Shown here one piece after another: positions 28,031 through 43,237 of a stretch of 64,000 nt of DNA (within the stretch, counting starts at the first letter, position 1; the number at the start of each line of letters is the position of its first letter). The stretch spans positions 310,001-374,000 of the forward strand of contig NZ_CP107834.1 of the NCBI RefSeq assembly GCF_036346595.1, in the 5' to 3' direction. The notes under the pieces were generated by a model, which had not been told where the DNA came from, searched no databases, and saw only the letters and a program-made list of their open reading frames with translations. Both the position numbers and the translations under genes were made by a program. Origin of the DNA: Streptomyces sp. NBC_00525. GTDB lineage: Bacteria; Actinomycetota; Actinomycetes; Streptomycetales; Streptomycetaceae.

Positions 28031-28345
28031 TCACCCCGCGAGCAGCCGTGCCTTCTGGGCCTCGAATTCCGCGTCGGTGAGGATGCCCTGCTGTTTGAGG
28101 GCGGCGAGCCTTTCCAGCTGCCCGATCAGGTCGTCGCCGGGCGCGGCGGCCGGCGGTGCGGCGGGCCGGGGCGCGGGCTGCGGGACCTCGCGCCGGGCCT
28201 CCTGTTCGGCGAACCGGTTCTGCTGGTGCTGCTGGACGCGCCCGGAGACGGCGGACGCGGTGCCGGCGATGACGGCGGTGCGCGCGGCGGCCCCGATGAG
28301 GCCGGGTCCGCGGCGGTTCATTCCGGGGCCTCGGAAGATCGGCAT
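28031..28345 (-). CDS. SHOCT domain protein (104 aa)
   Basis: A 104-residue protein. The N-terminal half is Gly/Arg/Ala-rich (RRGPGLIGAAARTAVIAGTASAVSG), possibly membrane-associating, followed by a Pro-rich spacer. The C-terminal SHOCT motif reads LIGQLERLAALKQQGILTDAEFEAQKARLL, a short helical oligomerisation module with roles mainly unknown. ATG 28345 with gaagggg upstream, 26 bp after the DUF6325 gene on the same strand. This pair occurs together in many streptomycetes, so an operon is likely. Confidence 0.82.
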   Translation of the reverse strand: MPIFRGPGMNRRGPGLIGAAARTAVIAGTASAVSGRVQQHQQNRFAEQEARREVPQPAPRPAAPPAAAPGDDLIGQLERLAALKQQGILTDAEFEAQKARLLAG

Positions 28346-28371
28346 GGTGTGTTCCCCTTCCGGTGCGGGCG

Positions 28372-28800
28372 TCAGCCGTGGTGGCCGGCGGCGGAGGCGG
28401 CCGCCTCGGCGACCGCGGCGGGAATCCGTTCGTGGGCGACGACCTGGCCGCCCGAGGCGCGGACCGCCTCGGTGAGCGGGACCGCCCAGAGGTCCTCCCA
28501 CACGATGAGCGCGGCGGAGCTGCCCGGCGGCACCCGCTCGCCGAGCACCCGGATGTCCTCGCTGCTGAGCATGCCGCTGACCTCGCCCTCCACCGGCTCG
28601 AAGGAGACCAGGTCGTCGGGGTCGAGATCGTCCAGTTCGACGGCCTCGATCGTGCCGTCGTCGGCCCGCTGCACGAAAGTCAGATCCAGGATGCGGACCG
28701 CCTTCGAGGCGACCGCGTCGGCCAGTGCCGGCGCGATGGCGCCCGTGAACCGGCTGCCGGGAAAGGCGACGACGAGGTACTCCACTGGTCCCACGGTCAC
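28372..28800 (-). CDS. DUF6325 family protein
   Basis: A 142-residue protein starting at GTG 28800 (ggagagga upstream), beginning VTVGPVEYLVVAFPGSRFTG, which is the family's signature. It is a soluble alpha/beta protein with an acidic middle (DLDPDDLVSFEPVEGE) and a C-terminal helix pair. Family function is unknown. It is paired with the SHOCT protein, sometimes described as membrane-stress-related, which is not established. Its 5' region is divergent from mutA. Confidence 0.8.
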   Translation of the reverse strand: MTVGPVEYLVVAFPGSRFTGAIAPALADAVASKAVRILDLTFVQRADDGTIEAVELDDLDPDDLVSFEPVEGEVSGMLSSEDIRVLGERVPPGSSAALIVWEDLWAVPLTEAVRASGGQVVAHERIPAAVAEAAASAAGHHG

Positions 28801-28981
28801 GGGCGCGTCCTCTCCGGATGAATGGATTGGCAGCAGCATAACTTTGGGCATTCCGGAGTGCACCGTGGCGAATCGGTACAGAGCGTCGGGCGTTGCTACG
28901 CGACAGTACGTAAAGGATCAAGCGCGCTGGGGGAGGGCAAGGTCACAGGCCGACGCCCTGCTGCTCCCCCGGGAGCTGCCC

Positions 28982-28987
28982 TAGCAT
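28982..28987 (+). promoter_or_regulatory. leaderless -10 box of the mut operon
   Basis: TAGCAT (28982-28987) stands exactly 7 nt before the mutA ATG, with no Shine-Dalgarno between. This geometry puts the transcription start at or next to the ATG, so the mut operon is predicted to be leaderless. Confidence 0.5.
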
Positions 28988-28994
28988 CTGGGCC

Positions 28995-30850
28995 ATGACG
29001 GTCCAGCCTGCTGACGGGCTTTCGCTGGCCGCCGGATTCCCTGACCCCGCCCATGAGCAGTGGCAGAGCCTCGTCGAGGGTGTGCTGCGCAAATCGGGCA
29101 AGGACGTGTCGGGACCGGCCGCCGAGGAAGCGCTGTCCACCACGGTGGAGGACGGGCTCATCACCCGCCCCCTCTACACCTCGCGCGACGACGCGCCCGA
29201 TGCCGGTCTTCCGGGGTTCGCCCCCTTCACCCGCGGCGGCAAGCCCGAGGGGTGTACGGCGAACGGCTGGGGCGTACGGCAGCGGCACGCGTGCACCGAC
29301 CCCGTCCGGCTCAACGAGGCCGTGCTCACGGACCTGGAGAACGGCGTCACCTCGCTGTGGCTGGCCGTCGGGGGCTCCGGCGGCGTACCGGTGTCCGGTC
29401 TGGAGCGGGCGCTCGACGGCGTCCTGCTCGACCTGGCCCCCGTCGTCCTGGACGCCGGCGCCGAACTGGACGCGGCGGCGGCCGAGTTGCTGCGGCTGCA
29501 CGCGCTGCGGGGCACCCCGGCCGGACAGGTGCGGGGCAGCCTGGGCGCCGACCCGTTCGGGCTGGCCGCCCGCGAGGGCACCGCGGCGGACCCGGCGGAC
29601 GCCGTGCGCTGGGCGCTGCGGTGCGCCGAGGAGTACCCCGCGCTGCGGGCCGTCGTCGTGGACGCGATGCCGTACCACGAGGCGGGCGGCTCGGCGGCCC
29701 AGGAGCTGGGCGCGTCGCTGGCCACCGGCGTCGCGTACCTGCGGGCGCTGACGGAGGCCGGGCTCGGTGTCGAGGCGGCGTGCGCGCAGCTGGAGTTCCG
29801 CTACGCGGCGACCGTCGACCAGTTCCTGACGATCGCGAAGACGCGGGCGGCGCGCCGGCTGTGGGCCCGCGTCGCCGAGGTCTGCGGGGCGCCCGGCGCG
29901 GGTGCGCAGCGCCAGCACGCCGTGACGTCGCCGGTGATGATGACGCGCCGCGATCCGTGGGTGAACATGCTGCGGACCACGCTGGCGAGCCTGGGCGCGG
30001 GCGTCGGCGGCGCCGACGCGGTCACGGTGCTGCCGTTCGATCACGCGCTGGGCCTGCCCGACGCGTTCGCCCGGCGCATCGCCCGCAACACCTCCACGAT
30101 CCTGCTGGAGGAATCGCATCTGGCGCGGGTCATCGACCCGGCGGGCGGCTCCTGGTACGTGGAGCGGCTCACCGACGAACTCGCGGCGTCGGCCTGGGCG
30201 TTCTTCCAGGAGATCGAGCGGGCCGGCGGTCAGGCGGCGGCGCTCGGCTCGGGAATGATCGCGGAGCGGATCGCGGCGACCTGGGCGGAGCGCAGGAAGG
30301 ACCTGGCGCGGCGCAGGGAACCGGTCACCGGGGTGAGCGAGTTCCCGCTGCTGACGGAGCGCCCGGTGGAGCGCGAACCCCACCCGCGGACACCGGCCCG
30401 GCGCGGTCTGCCGGTCGTGCGGCGCGACGAGGAGTTCGAGGCGCTGCGGGTCCGGTCGGACGCGCATCTGGCGGCGACCGGCGCCCGGCCCCGGGTGTTC
30501 ATCGCCGCGCTCGGCCCGGCGGCGGCCCACACCGCGCGGGCCTCCTTCGCCGCGAACCTGTTCCGGGCGGGCGGCATCGAACCGGTGCACGAGCCGGCGC
30601 AGGTGGACGCGTCGTCGGTGGCCGCGGCGTTCGCCGCCTCGGGGGCGGACGTGGCGTGCCTGTGCTCCGGTGACGCGCTCTACGCCGAACAGGCGGAGCC
30701 GGTGGCGGCGGCGCTGGTCGCGGCGGGCGCGCGGCGCGTGTATCTGGCGGGGCGGCCCGGCGCGTACGACGGTGTCGACGAGTACGTCTTCGCCGGCTGC
30801 GACGCGGTGGCCGTGCTCTCTTCCCTTCTCGACCGGATGGGTGTGGCGTA

Positions 30851-30851
<1 letters not shown>
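28995..30851 (+). CDS. mutA: methylmalonyl-CoA mutase small subunit
   Basis: A 618-residue beta (small) subunit of adenosylcobalamin-dependent methylmalonyl-CoA mutase, the non-catalytic partner in actinobacteria. Family features include the TIM-barrel region with [20 protein letters not shown] and [16 protein letters not shown]. The C-terminal Rossmann-like domain ([21 protein letters not shown]) lacks the DxHxxG cobalt-ligand motif, as expected. Together with MutB it interconverts (R)-methylmalonyl-CoA and succinyl-CoA, feeding propionate or polyketide extender metabolism. Stop and mutB start overlap by one base (TAATG). Confidence 0.95.
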
Positions 30852-33052
<2,201 letters not shown>

Positions 33053-33063
33053 GCCGCTGAGCG

Positions 33064-34062
33064 ATGGCCCCGGGGATCGATCTCGACAGTTATGTGAAGG
33101 GCGTGCTCGACGGGAGGCGCGCGCACATCGCGCGCGCCATCACCCTCGTCGAGTCCACCCGGCCCGACCACCGGGCCCTGGCGCAGGAGCTGCTGCGCCG
33201 GCTGCTGCCGCACTCGGGCCGGGCCCGGCGCGTCGGCGTCAGCGGGGTGCCCGGTGTCGGCAAGTCGACGTTCATCGACGCGCTCGGCACCATGCTCACC
33301 GGGCTCGGGCACCGGGTGGCGGTGCTGGCGGTCGATCCGTCGTCCAGCCGGACCGGCGGCTCCATCCTGGGCGACAAGACCCGGATGGAGCGGCTGGCGG
33401 TGGACCCGGCGGCGTTCGTGCGCCCCTCCCCCACCGCGGGCACGCTGGGCGGGGTGGCGAAGGCGACCCGCGAGTCCATCGTGGTGATGGAGGCGGCGGG
33501 CTACGACGTGGTGCTGGTGGAGACGGTCGGGGTCGGCCAGTCGGAGACGGCGGTCGCCAACATGGTCGACACGTTTCTGCTCCTGACCCTGGCCCGGACC
33601 GGCGACCAGCTGCAGGGCATCAAGAAGGGCGTCCTGGAGCTGGCGGACGCCATCGCCGTCAACAAGGCGGACGGCCCGCACGAACGCGACGCGCGGGCCG
33701 CCGCCCGCGAACTGGCGGGCGCGCTGCGGCTGATGCACGCGCCGGACGCGGCGTGGACCCCGCCGGTGCTGACGTGCAGCGCGCGGGAGTCGACCGGCCT
33801 GGACACCTTGTGGGAACGGCTCGAACAGCACCGGGCCCTGCTGGAGTCCACGGGCCGGCTCGCCGCCAAGCGCAGCGAGCAGCAGGTGGACTGGACCTGG
33901 ACCATGGTGCGCGAGGAACTGCTGGAGAGCCTGCGCGGTCATGCCGGGGTGCGGGCGCTGGCGCCGGAGCTGGAGCGGCGGGTGCGGGAGGGGACGCTCC
34001 CGGCGACGCTGGCCGCCGAGGAGATCCTCGCCGCGTTCCGGGGGGCCGGCCCGGCGGACTGA
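33064..34062 (+). CDS. meaB: MeaB/ArgK-type GTPase chaperone for methylmalonyl-CoA mutase
   Basis: A 332-residue G3E-family GTPase. Walker A GVPGVGKS is at 61-68, the switch region includes [18 protein letters not shown], and [10 protein letters not shown] is present. MeaB gates loading of adenosylcobalamin and protects MutB during turnover using GTP hydrolysis. It is the third gene of the mut operon (11-bp gap after mutB, so translation may be coupled), which is the usual neighbourhood. Convergent with the NADH dehydrogenase, 24 bp away. Confidence 0.93.
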   Translation: MAPGIDLDSYVKGVLDGRRAHIARAITLVESTRPDHRALAQELLRRLLPHSGRARRVGVSGVPGVGKSTFIDALGTMLTGLGHRVAVLAVDPSSSRTGGSILGDKTRMERLAVDPAAFVRPSPTAGTLGGVAKATRESIVVMEAAGYDVVLVETVGVGQSETAVANMVDTFLLLTLARTGDQLQGIKKGVLELADAIAVNKADGPHERDARAAARELAGALRLMHAPDAAWTPPVLTCSARESTGLDTLWERLEQHRALLESTGRLAAKRSEQQVDWTWTMVREELLESLRGHAGVRALAPELERRVREGTLPATLAAEEILAAFRGAGPAD

Positions 34063-34086
34063 GCCGCCGGGCGGGCCGCCGCCCGC

Positions 34087-35448
34087 TCACATCCGGGTGT
34101 GCAGGGCGGCGGTGTGCTTGCGGACCTGTTCCGGGGTGAGATAGCTGTCGGTGTACTCGAAGTCCCGCAGGGTCGCCGGTTTGCGCATCTGGAAGCCGGT
34201 GCGGACGAAGTCGTCGCCGGCGGCGGCGTTGATCAGCCAGTTCGCCATGACGCGGGCCTTGGCGACGTTGGTGCGCAGCGCCGTCCAGTGGTAGCCGCGG
34301 GCGACGGCCTGGGCGCCGATGCCGTGCATCTCGATGCCCAGGGGCTTGGAGACGGCGTCCTTGCCGCCGAGGTCCACGACGAGCCCGAGGTCGTGGTGGA
34401 CGTACGGCTCCATGGGCCGGCCGCGCAGCTTCGCGAGCAGGTTGTCGGCGAGCTTGCGGCCCTGGCGCATCGCGTGCTGGGCGGTGGGCGGGCAGACCGC
34501 ACCGTCGCCCTTGGCCAGGTCGGGCACGGCGGCGACGTCGCCGAGCGCGAAGATGCCGTCGTGGCCGGGGAGCGTCATCTCGGCGGTCACGGCGAGCCGG
34601 CCCTTCACGGTCTCCGCGTCGAAGGTGCCGACCAGCGGGCTGGCGGCGACCCCCGCGGTCCAGATCAGGGTCCGGCAGGGCAGCACCCGGCCGTCGGTGA
34701 ACGTCACGGTCTCGGCCCCGGCCTCGGCGATCGACACGCCGAGCGACACCTCGATGCCCCGGTCGCGCAGCACCTTCAGGGCGCTGGCGCCGAGCTTGTC
34801 GCCCAGCTCCGGCATGAGCTTGGGCGCGATGTCGATGAGGTGCCACTTGACGAGCTTCGGATCGAGGCGGGGGTAGTGCCGCAGCGCGTTGGTGGTGAGG
34901 CGCTGGAGGCAGGCCGCGGTCTCGGTGCCGGCGTAGCCGCCGCCGACCACGACGAACTGGAGCCGGGAGGCGCGCTCCTGCTCGTCGTGGCTGGCGTCGG
35001 CGAGGTCGAGCTGCGCGATGACGTGGTCGCGTACGTAGGCGGCCTCGGCCAGGGTCTTCATGCCCCGCGCGTGGTCGAGGAGGCCGGGGATGTCGAAGGT
35101 CCGGGTGACGCTGCCGGGGCTGAGGACGAGGTGGTCGTAGCGCTCGTTGACGATCTCGTCGGTGATCTTGCGGACCACGCAGACCTTCGCCCGCGGGTCC
35201 ACGCCGATGGCCCCGCCGGGGATGATCCGGGTGCGGTGGCGGCTGCTGCGGCGCAGCGACACGGCGACGGACTGCGGGGTCAGCACCCCGGACGCCACCT
35301 GGGGCAGCAGCGGCAGGTAGAGCTGGTACGAGAAGGGGGCGACGAGCGCGATGTCCGCTTCACCGGGCCGCAGCCGCCGCTCCAGACGGCGTACGCACTC
35401 GACGCCGGCGAACCCGGCTCCGACTACGAGAATCCTGGGTCGTGCCAC
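34087..35448 (-). CDS. type II NADH dehydrogenase (NDH-2), FAD-dependent
   Basis: A 453-residue two-dinucleotide-fold flavoprotein. FAD binding is at the N-terminus (RILVVGAGFAGVE), the NADH-binding fold has VVVGGGYAGTETAACLQRL, and the FAD-contact motif FALGDVAAVPD is downstream. The C-terminal amphipathic region would attach it to the membrane. It passes electrons from NADH to menaquinone without proton pumping. Start GTG 35448 has aaggga 8 nt upstream; the longer frame begins unconserved. A terminal oxidase subunit is encoded next on the same strand, which fits a respiratory role. Confidence 0.9.
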   Translation of the reverse strand: MARPRILVVGAGFAGVECVRRLERRLRPGEADIALVAPFSYQLYLPLLPQVASGVLTPQSVAVSLRRSSRHRTRIIPGGAIGVDPRAKVCVVRKITDEIVNERYDHLVLSPGSVTRTFDIPGLLDHARGMKTLAEAAYVRDHVIAQLDLADASHDEQERASRLQFVVVGGGYAGTETAACLQRLTTNALRHYPRLDPKLVKWHLIDIAPKLMPELGDKLGASALKVLRDRGIEVSLGVSIAEAGAETVTFTDGRVLPCRTLIWTAGVAASPLVGTFDAETVKGRLAVTAEMTLPGHDGIFALGDVAAVPDLAKGDGAVCPPTAQHAMRQGRKLADNLLAKLRGRPMEPYVHHDLGLVVDLGGKDAVSKPLGIEMHGIGAQAVARGYHWTALRTNVAKARVMANWLINAAAGDDFVRTGFQMRKPATLRDFEYTDSYLTPEQVRKHTAALHTRM

Positions 35449-35581
35449 AGTGATCGTCCCTTCTGGGGGTCTGCACGGTCGTCCGTTCGCCTGCCCCGTC
35501 ACACGCGCCCGTCACCTCTCATCTTCACGACCGGGGGGCGAGTGCGCCTGCTGGGACGGCAGAACGGACGACCGGGGCGGG

Positions 35582-35950
35582 TCAGCGGGCCAGCTGGACC
35601 AGGACCCCGCAGACGCCCGCCGCGGCCCCCGCGCAGAGCACGGCGGCGGCGACGCAGCGGGCGCGGAGCCTGCGGTAGCGCGCGGTGTACTCGCGGCGCA
35701 GATGCAGGGCGCGGGCGGAGATCCGGGCCAGCACGGCCCGGGACTCGGCGGTGCGTTCGGCGGTGTAGACGCGTTCCACGTCCGCGCGCTGGGCGGTCGT
35801 CAGCCAGGGCAGCTGGTCGGTGAAGTGCCGGGCGAGCCGGTGGGCCCGCTCGACCTCGGCGTTCCACAGCAGATAGCCCTCCAGCTGGGCCAGTCCCCGC
35901 GCGCTCTCGGCCTCCGGCCCGGACCCCGTCCGCTTCTTGTGGGCGCTCAC
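35582..35950 (-). CDS. small C-terminal-anchored membrane protein co-transcribed with ctaD
   Basis: A 122-residue protein: a cytoplasmic charged N-terminal part with a long helical stretch ([19 protein letters not shown]) and a C-terminal hydrophobic segment [22 protein letters not shown]. The GTG at 35950 overlaps the ctaD stop by 4 bp (GTGA), the best evidence that it is real and translated with ctaD. No family recognised. A role in oxidase assembly or stability is inference from this coupling only. Confidence 0.65.
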   Translation of the reverse strand: MSAHKKRTGSGPEAESARGLAQLEGYLLWNAEVERAHRLARHFTDQLPWLTTAQRADVERVYTAERTAESRAVLARISARALHLRREYTARYRRLRARCVAAAVLCAGAAAGVCGVLVQLAR

Positions 35951-37677
35951 GCCTGCTTGTCCCCCGGCGCCACCGTCACGGAGGTGTGGGGCCGGTTCTC
36001 GGCCTCCTCCAGCTCGCGCACAACCGGGTGGTGCAGGTCGAACGCCGGGGACTCGGAGCGGATGCGGGGCAGGGTGACGAAGTTGTGCCGGGGCGGCGGG
36101 CAGGAGGTCGCCCACTCCAGCGAGCGGCCGTAGCCCCACGGGTCGTCGACCTCGATCTTCTTGCCGTACTTCGCGGTCTTCCAGACGTTGTACAGGAAGG
36201 GCAGCATCGACAGGCCCAGCAGGAACGAGGAGATCGTCGAGATGGTGTTCAGCGCGGTGAAGCCGTCGGACGCGAGGTAGTCCGCGTACCGGCGCGGCAT
36301 GCCCTCCGCGCCCAGCCAGTGCTGGACGAGGAACGTGCCGTGGAAGCCGGCGAACAGCGTCCAGAAGGTGATCTTGCCGAGCCGTTCGTCCAGCATCTTG
36401 CCGGTGAACTTCGGCCACCAGAAGTGGAAGCCGGAGAACATCGCGAACACCACGGTGCCGAAGACCACGTAGTGGAAGTGGGCGACGACGAAGTACGAGT
36501 CGGAGACGTGGAAGTCCATCGGGGGCGAGGCGAGAAGCACCCCGGTGAGACCGCCGAAGAGGAACGTCACGAGGAAGCCGATCGACCACAGCATCGGTGT
36601 CTCGAAGGACAGCGAGCCGTGCCACATGGTGCCGATCCAGTTGAAGAACTTCACCCCGGTGGGCACCGCGATCAGGAACGACATGAAGGAGAAGAACGGC
36701 AGGAGCACACCGCCGGTGACGAACATGTGGTGCGCCCACACCGTGATCGAGAGCCCGGCGATGGAGATCGTCGCACCGATCAGCCCGATGTAGCCGAAGA
36801 TCGGCTTGCGGCTGAACGCCGGGATGACCTCGGAGACGATGCCGAAGAACGGCAGGGCGATGATGTACACCTCCGGATGGCCGAAGAACCAGAAGAGGTG
36901 CTGCCACAGCAACGCGCCGCCGTTGGCCGCGTCGAAGACGTGCGCGCCGAACTTGCGGTCCGCCTCCAGCGCGAGGAGGGCCGCTGCGAGCACCGGGAAG
37001 GCCATCAGGACCAGCACACCGGTCAGCAGGACGTTCCAGGTGAAGATCGGCATGCGGAACATCGTCATACCGGGGGCGCGCATGCAGATGATCGTGGTGA
37101 TGAAGTTGACCGAGCCGAGGATCGTGCCGAAGCCGGAGAGGGCCAGGCCCATGATCCACAGGTCTCCGCCGATGCCGGGCGAGCGGACGATGTCGGTCAG
37201 CGGCGAGTAGGCGAACCAGCCGAAGTCGGCGGCGCCGTTCGGGGTGAGGAAGCCGGCCACCGCGATGAGCGAGCCGAGGAGGTACAGCCAGTACGCGAAC
37301 ATGTTCAGCCGCGGGAACGCCACGTCGGGCGCGCCGATCTGCAGCGGCATGATCCAGTTCGCGAACCCGGCGAACAGCGGCGTCGCGAACATCAGCAGCA
37401 TGATCGTGCCGTGCATCGTGAACGCCTGGTTGAACTGCTCGTTCGACATGATCTGCATGCCGGGCCTGGCGAGTTCGGCGCGCATGAAGAGGGCGAGCAG
37501 CCCGCCGCCGAGGAAGAAGGCGAACGAGGTCAGCAGGTAGAGCGTGCCGATCGTCTTGTGGTCGGTGGTGGTCAGCCACTTGATGACGACATTGCCGGGT
37601 TCCCTGCCGTGCACCGGCAGTTCGTTGGAGTACGACTCCTCGTCCTCGGCCGTACGTGGTGTGCCCGTCGTCGTCAC
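35947..37677 (-). CDS. ctaD: cytochrome c oxidase subunit I
   Basis: A 576-residue polytopic haem-copper oxidase subunit with ~12 membrane helices. Visible ligands include the [10 protein letters not shown] helix with the CuB His and cross-linked Tyr, WAHHMF, and [15 protein letters not shown]. It reduces O2 to water while pumping protons. The start GTG 37677 has aaggag upstream. In most streptomycetes ctaD sits with ctaC, ctaE and ctaF and the bc1 complex. None are in this window, so this is either a secondary copy or its partners lie elsewhere. The overlapping 122-residue gene follows. Confidence 0.95.
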   Translation of the reverse strand: MTTTGTPRTAEDEESYSNELPVHGREPGNVVIKWLTTTDHKTIGTLYLLTSFAFFLGGGLLALFMRAELARPGMQIMSNEQFNQAFTMHGTIMLLMFATPLFAGFANWIMPLQIGAPDVAFPRLNMFAYWLYLLGSLIAVAGFLTPNGAADFGWFAYSPLTDIVRSPGIGGDLWIMGLALSGFGTILGSVNFITTIICMRAPGMTMFRMPIFTWNVLLTGVLVLMAFPVLAAALLALEADRKFGAHVFDAANGGALLWQHLFWFFGHPEVYIIALPFFGIVSEVIPAFSRKPIFGYIGLIGATISIAGLSITVWAHHMFVTGGVLLPFFSFMSFLIAVPTGVKFFNWIGTMWHGSLSFETPMLWSIGFLVTFLFGGLTGVLLASPPMDFHVSDSYFVVAHFHYVVFGTVVFAMFSGFHFWWPKFTGKMLDERLGKITFWTLFAGFHGTFLVQHWLGAEGMPRRYADYLASDGFTALNTISTISSFLLGLSMLPFLYNVWKTAKYGKKIEVDDPWGYGRSLEWATSCPPPRHNFVTLPRIRSESPAFDLHHPVVRELEEAENRPHTSVTVAPGDKQA

Positions 37678-37804
37678 GGGGCCGCTCCTTCGCTTGTGCG
37701 TCCGTGTTTCCGGATGCAGCAAACCAGCGAAGCGGCCCCGTCGCGCGCCCCGGCACCCGCCGGGGCCCGACATTTCACCCGTCAGGGGGGTTACGAACGC
37801 GGGA

Positions 37805-37838
37805 ACGCCCCGGCGCGGCGGGAGCCGGGCCGGGGCGT
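37805..37838. terminator. hairpin after the isocitrate dehydrogenase gene
   Basis: Perfect 10-bp arms acgccccggc and gccggggcgt with a 14-nt loop. Located between the icd stop and the ctaD start on the minus strand. Confidence 0.6.
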
Positions 37839-37854
37839 CGGGTGCGCGATCGGG

Positions 37855-41200
<3,346 letters not shown>

Positions 41201-41211
41201 CGCGTTCTCCT

Positions 41212-42711
41212 TCACGAGGGGGCTGCGGAGGGTGCGGAGGGCCCGCTGCGCCGTCTGCCCCGGCGGCCGCCGCCCACGTCGGCGAGGGCAACGAGCAGGG
41301 CGGCGACGACGAAGGCGACGGAGACGACGAGCCCGTGGTCGTAGGCGTCGGACCAGCCGTCCCCGCCGACCTGGGCGAAGAACACCGCGCCCACGGCCGC
41401 GATGCCGATCGCCGAGCCGACGCGCTGGCCGGTCTGGAGGGTGCCGCCGGCGCTGCCCGCGGTGGCCACCGGCACCTCGGAGAGGGTGAGCGTCTGGTTG
41501 GGGGCGATGACCAGGCCGCTGCCGAGTCCCGCGAACAGCAGCGGGGCCGCCATCGCCCAGCCGACGCCCCGGCCGGGCACCAGGTGGACGGCGAGCGCGG
41601 TGGCGCCGAGTCCCACGGCCACGGCGACCAGGCCGATGACGACGAGAGGGCGGCCGAAGCGGCCGACGAGCCGGCCGCCGGGGCTCGCGGCGACGGCGGA
41701 GCCCACCGCGAACGGGGTGATGGCGAGGCCGGCCTGGAGCGCGGTGTAGTGCAGGCCGCTCTGGAGGTAGAGCGTGGTGATGAAGAAGATCGAGGTGAAC
41801 CCCGCGAAGTACAGCAGGATGAGCAGGCAGCCCAGCCAGTAGGAGCGGACCCGGAAGAGGCCGAGGTCGACGACCGGCTGGGTGCCCCGGCGGCCGCAGC
41901 GGGACTCCCAGCCGACGAAGGCGGCGAGCAACGCGGCCGCCAGGAGCAGCAGCAGCCACTTGCCGTCGCCCGGCCACTGGCGGGACTGGACGAAGGGCAG
42001 CAGCAGGGCCAGCACGCCGGTGCCGAGCAGCAGGACGCCCACCGGGTCGAGATGGCGCAGCCGCACCGGTCCGGCGTGCGGGGTGTCGGGCAGCAGCCGG
42101 CGGGCCAGCAGGAGGCAGACGAGGCCGAGCGGCAGGTTGACGTAGAACACCCACCGCCAGCCCTCGTCGGCCCCCGCCGCCTGGATCAGCAGGCCGCCGA
42201 GGAGCGGTCCGACCGCCGTGGAGATGCCGACGACGGTGCCGAACATGCCGAAGGCGCGACCGCGTTCGCGGCCCTGGAACATCTGCTGGATGAGGGCGGA
42301 GATCTGCGGCGAGACCATGCCGCCGGCCAGTCCCTGGACCAGCCGGGCGATGACCAGCCAGAGACTGGACTGGGCGGCGCCGCAGGCCGCCGACGACAGG
42401 GTGAACAGGGCGAGCCCCGCCATGAACACGACGCGCCGGCCGCGTGCGTCGCCGAGCCGTCCGGCCGGGATCAGGAACAGGCCGAAGGCCAGCGCGTAAC
42501 CGGACAGGACCCATTGCAGGTCGGACTCCGAGGTGTGCAGCCCCTCCTTGATGGAGGGCAGCGCGACGTTCACGATCGAGACGTCCAGCAGGGTCATGAA
42601 CCCCGCGACCAGGCAGACGGCGAGCGCCCGCCACCGTCGCGGGTCGGGCGTGCCGTGGCCGGGGTCCCCGCCCCGCCCCGCGGAGCGCCGGTCCGACGCG
42701 CTGTCTGCCAT
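41212..42711 (-). CDS. MFS drug exporter, DHA2 (14-TMS) family
   Basis: A 499-residue major facilitator of the EmrB/QacA type with 14 predicted helices. Motif A is GRLGDARGRRVVF, motif C is GMVSPQISALIQQ and surrounding, and FYVNLPLGLVCLLLA is the DHA2 hallmark. It probably exports a toxic or secondary-metabolite molecule by proton antiport. ATG 42711 is chosen because TAGGGT stands exactly 7 nt upstream and no Shine-Dalgarno exists, suggesting leaderless transcription. The next gene on the strand is a GST-like enzyme. A divergent TOBE-domain gene shares the promoter region. Confidence 0.92.
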   Translation of the reverse strand: MADSASDRRSAGRGGDPGHGTPDPRRWRALAVCLVAGFMTLLDVSIVNVALPSIKEGLHTSESDLQWVLSGYALAFGLFLIPAGRLGDARGRRVVFMAGLALFTLSSAACGAAQSSLWLVIARLVQGLAGGMVSPQISALIQQMFQGRERGRAFGMFGTVVGISTAVGPLLGGLLIQAAGADEGWRWVFYVNLPLGLVCLLLARRLLPDTPHAGPVRLRHLDPVGVLLLGTGVLALLLPFVQSRQWPGDGKWLLLLLAAALLAAFVGWESRCGRRGTQPVVDLGLFRVRSYWLGCLLILLYFAGFTSIFFITTLYLQSGLHYTALQAGLAITPFAVGSAVAASPGGRLVGRFGRPLVVIGLVAVAVGLGATALAVHLVPGRGVGWAMAAPLLFAGLGSGLVIAPNQTLTLSEVPVATAGSAGGTLQTGQRVGSAIGIAAVGAVFFAQVGGDGWSDAYDHGLVVSVAFVVAALLVALADVGGGRRGRRRSGPSAPSAAPS

Positions 42712-42718
42712 GGTTGGC

Positions 42719-42802
42719 ACCCTAGGACGCGCACCGTGATTCCTCATCCCGGCTGGTCCACCCGGCCGTGCGGGCGGGGCGCGGGCACGGGCCGGTTAGG
42801 GT
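42719..42802. promoter_or_regulatory. divergent leaderless promoters with identical TAGGGT boxes
   Basis: TAGGGT on the minus strand (42719-42724) is 7 nt before the MFS ATG, and TAGGGT on the plus strand (42797-42802) is 7 nt before the TOBE-protein ATG. Both -10 boxes are identical in sequence and spacing, within a 98-bp intergenic region. The -35 hexamers are poor. Confidence 0.55.
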
Positions 42803-42809
42803 ACGGCGC

Positions 42810-43205
42810 ATGCAGTCCTACACGATCGGACAGGCGGCCCGTCTGCTGGGCGTCAGCCCGGACACCGCCCGGCGCTGGGCCGACGCGGGGCGCGTGGCGA
42901 CCCATCGCGACGAGGGCGGCCGCCGCCTCATCGACGGCCGCGACCTGGCGGCGTTCTCCGTGGAGGTCGCGCAGCACGGCGCGGGCGACGAGGAGGTGTC
43001 GTACACCTCGGCGCGCAACGCGTTCGCGGGGATCGTGACCGCGGTGAAGCTCGGCGACGTGGCCGCGCAGGTGGAGATCCAGGCGGGGCCGCACCGGCTG
43101 GTGTCGCTGCTGACGCGCGAGGCCGTCGAGGAGCTGGGTCTTGAGGTCGGGGTGCAGGCGACCGCGCGGGTGAAGTCGACCAGCGTGCACATCGACCGGG
43201 CCTGA
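42810..43205 (+). CDS. HTH-TOBE domain protein (molybdate/oxyanion sensor-like)
   Basis: A 131-residue protein. Residues 1-45 form a MerR/excisionase-type helix-turn-helix (TIGQAARLLGVSPDTARRWADAGR...RRLIDGRDL). Residues ~65-131 form a TOBE/Mop domain (ARNAFAGIVTAVKLGDVAAQVEI...VKSTSVHI). TOBE domains bind molybdate, tungstate or sulphate oxyanions, so it is probably a small oxyanion-responsive DNA-binding protein. TAGGGT 7 nt before the ATG implies a leaderless start. A molybdenum enzyme operon is encoded elsewhere in the window, but a link is inference. Confidence 0.82.
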   Translation: MQSYTIGQAARLLGVSPDTARRWADAGRVATHRDEGGRRLIDGRDLAAFSVEVAQHGAGDEEVSYTSARNAFAGIVTAVKLGDVAAQVEIQAGPHRLVSLLTREAVEELGLEVGVQATARVKSTSVHIDRA

Positions 43206-43237
43206 CCTTAAGGCGCGTTCCGGGACGGGTGCGCCGG

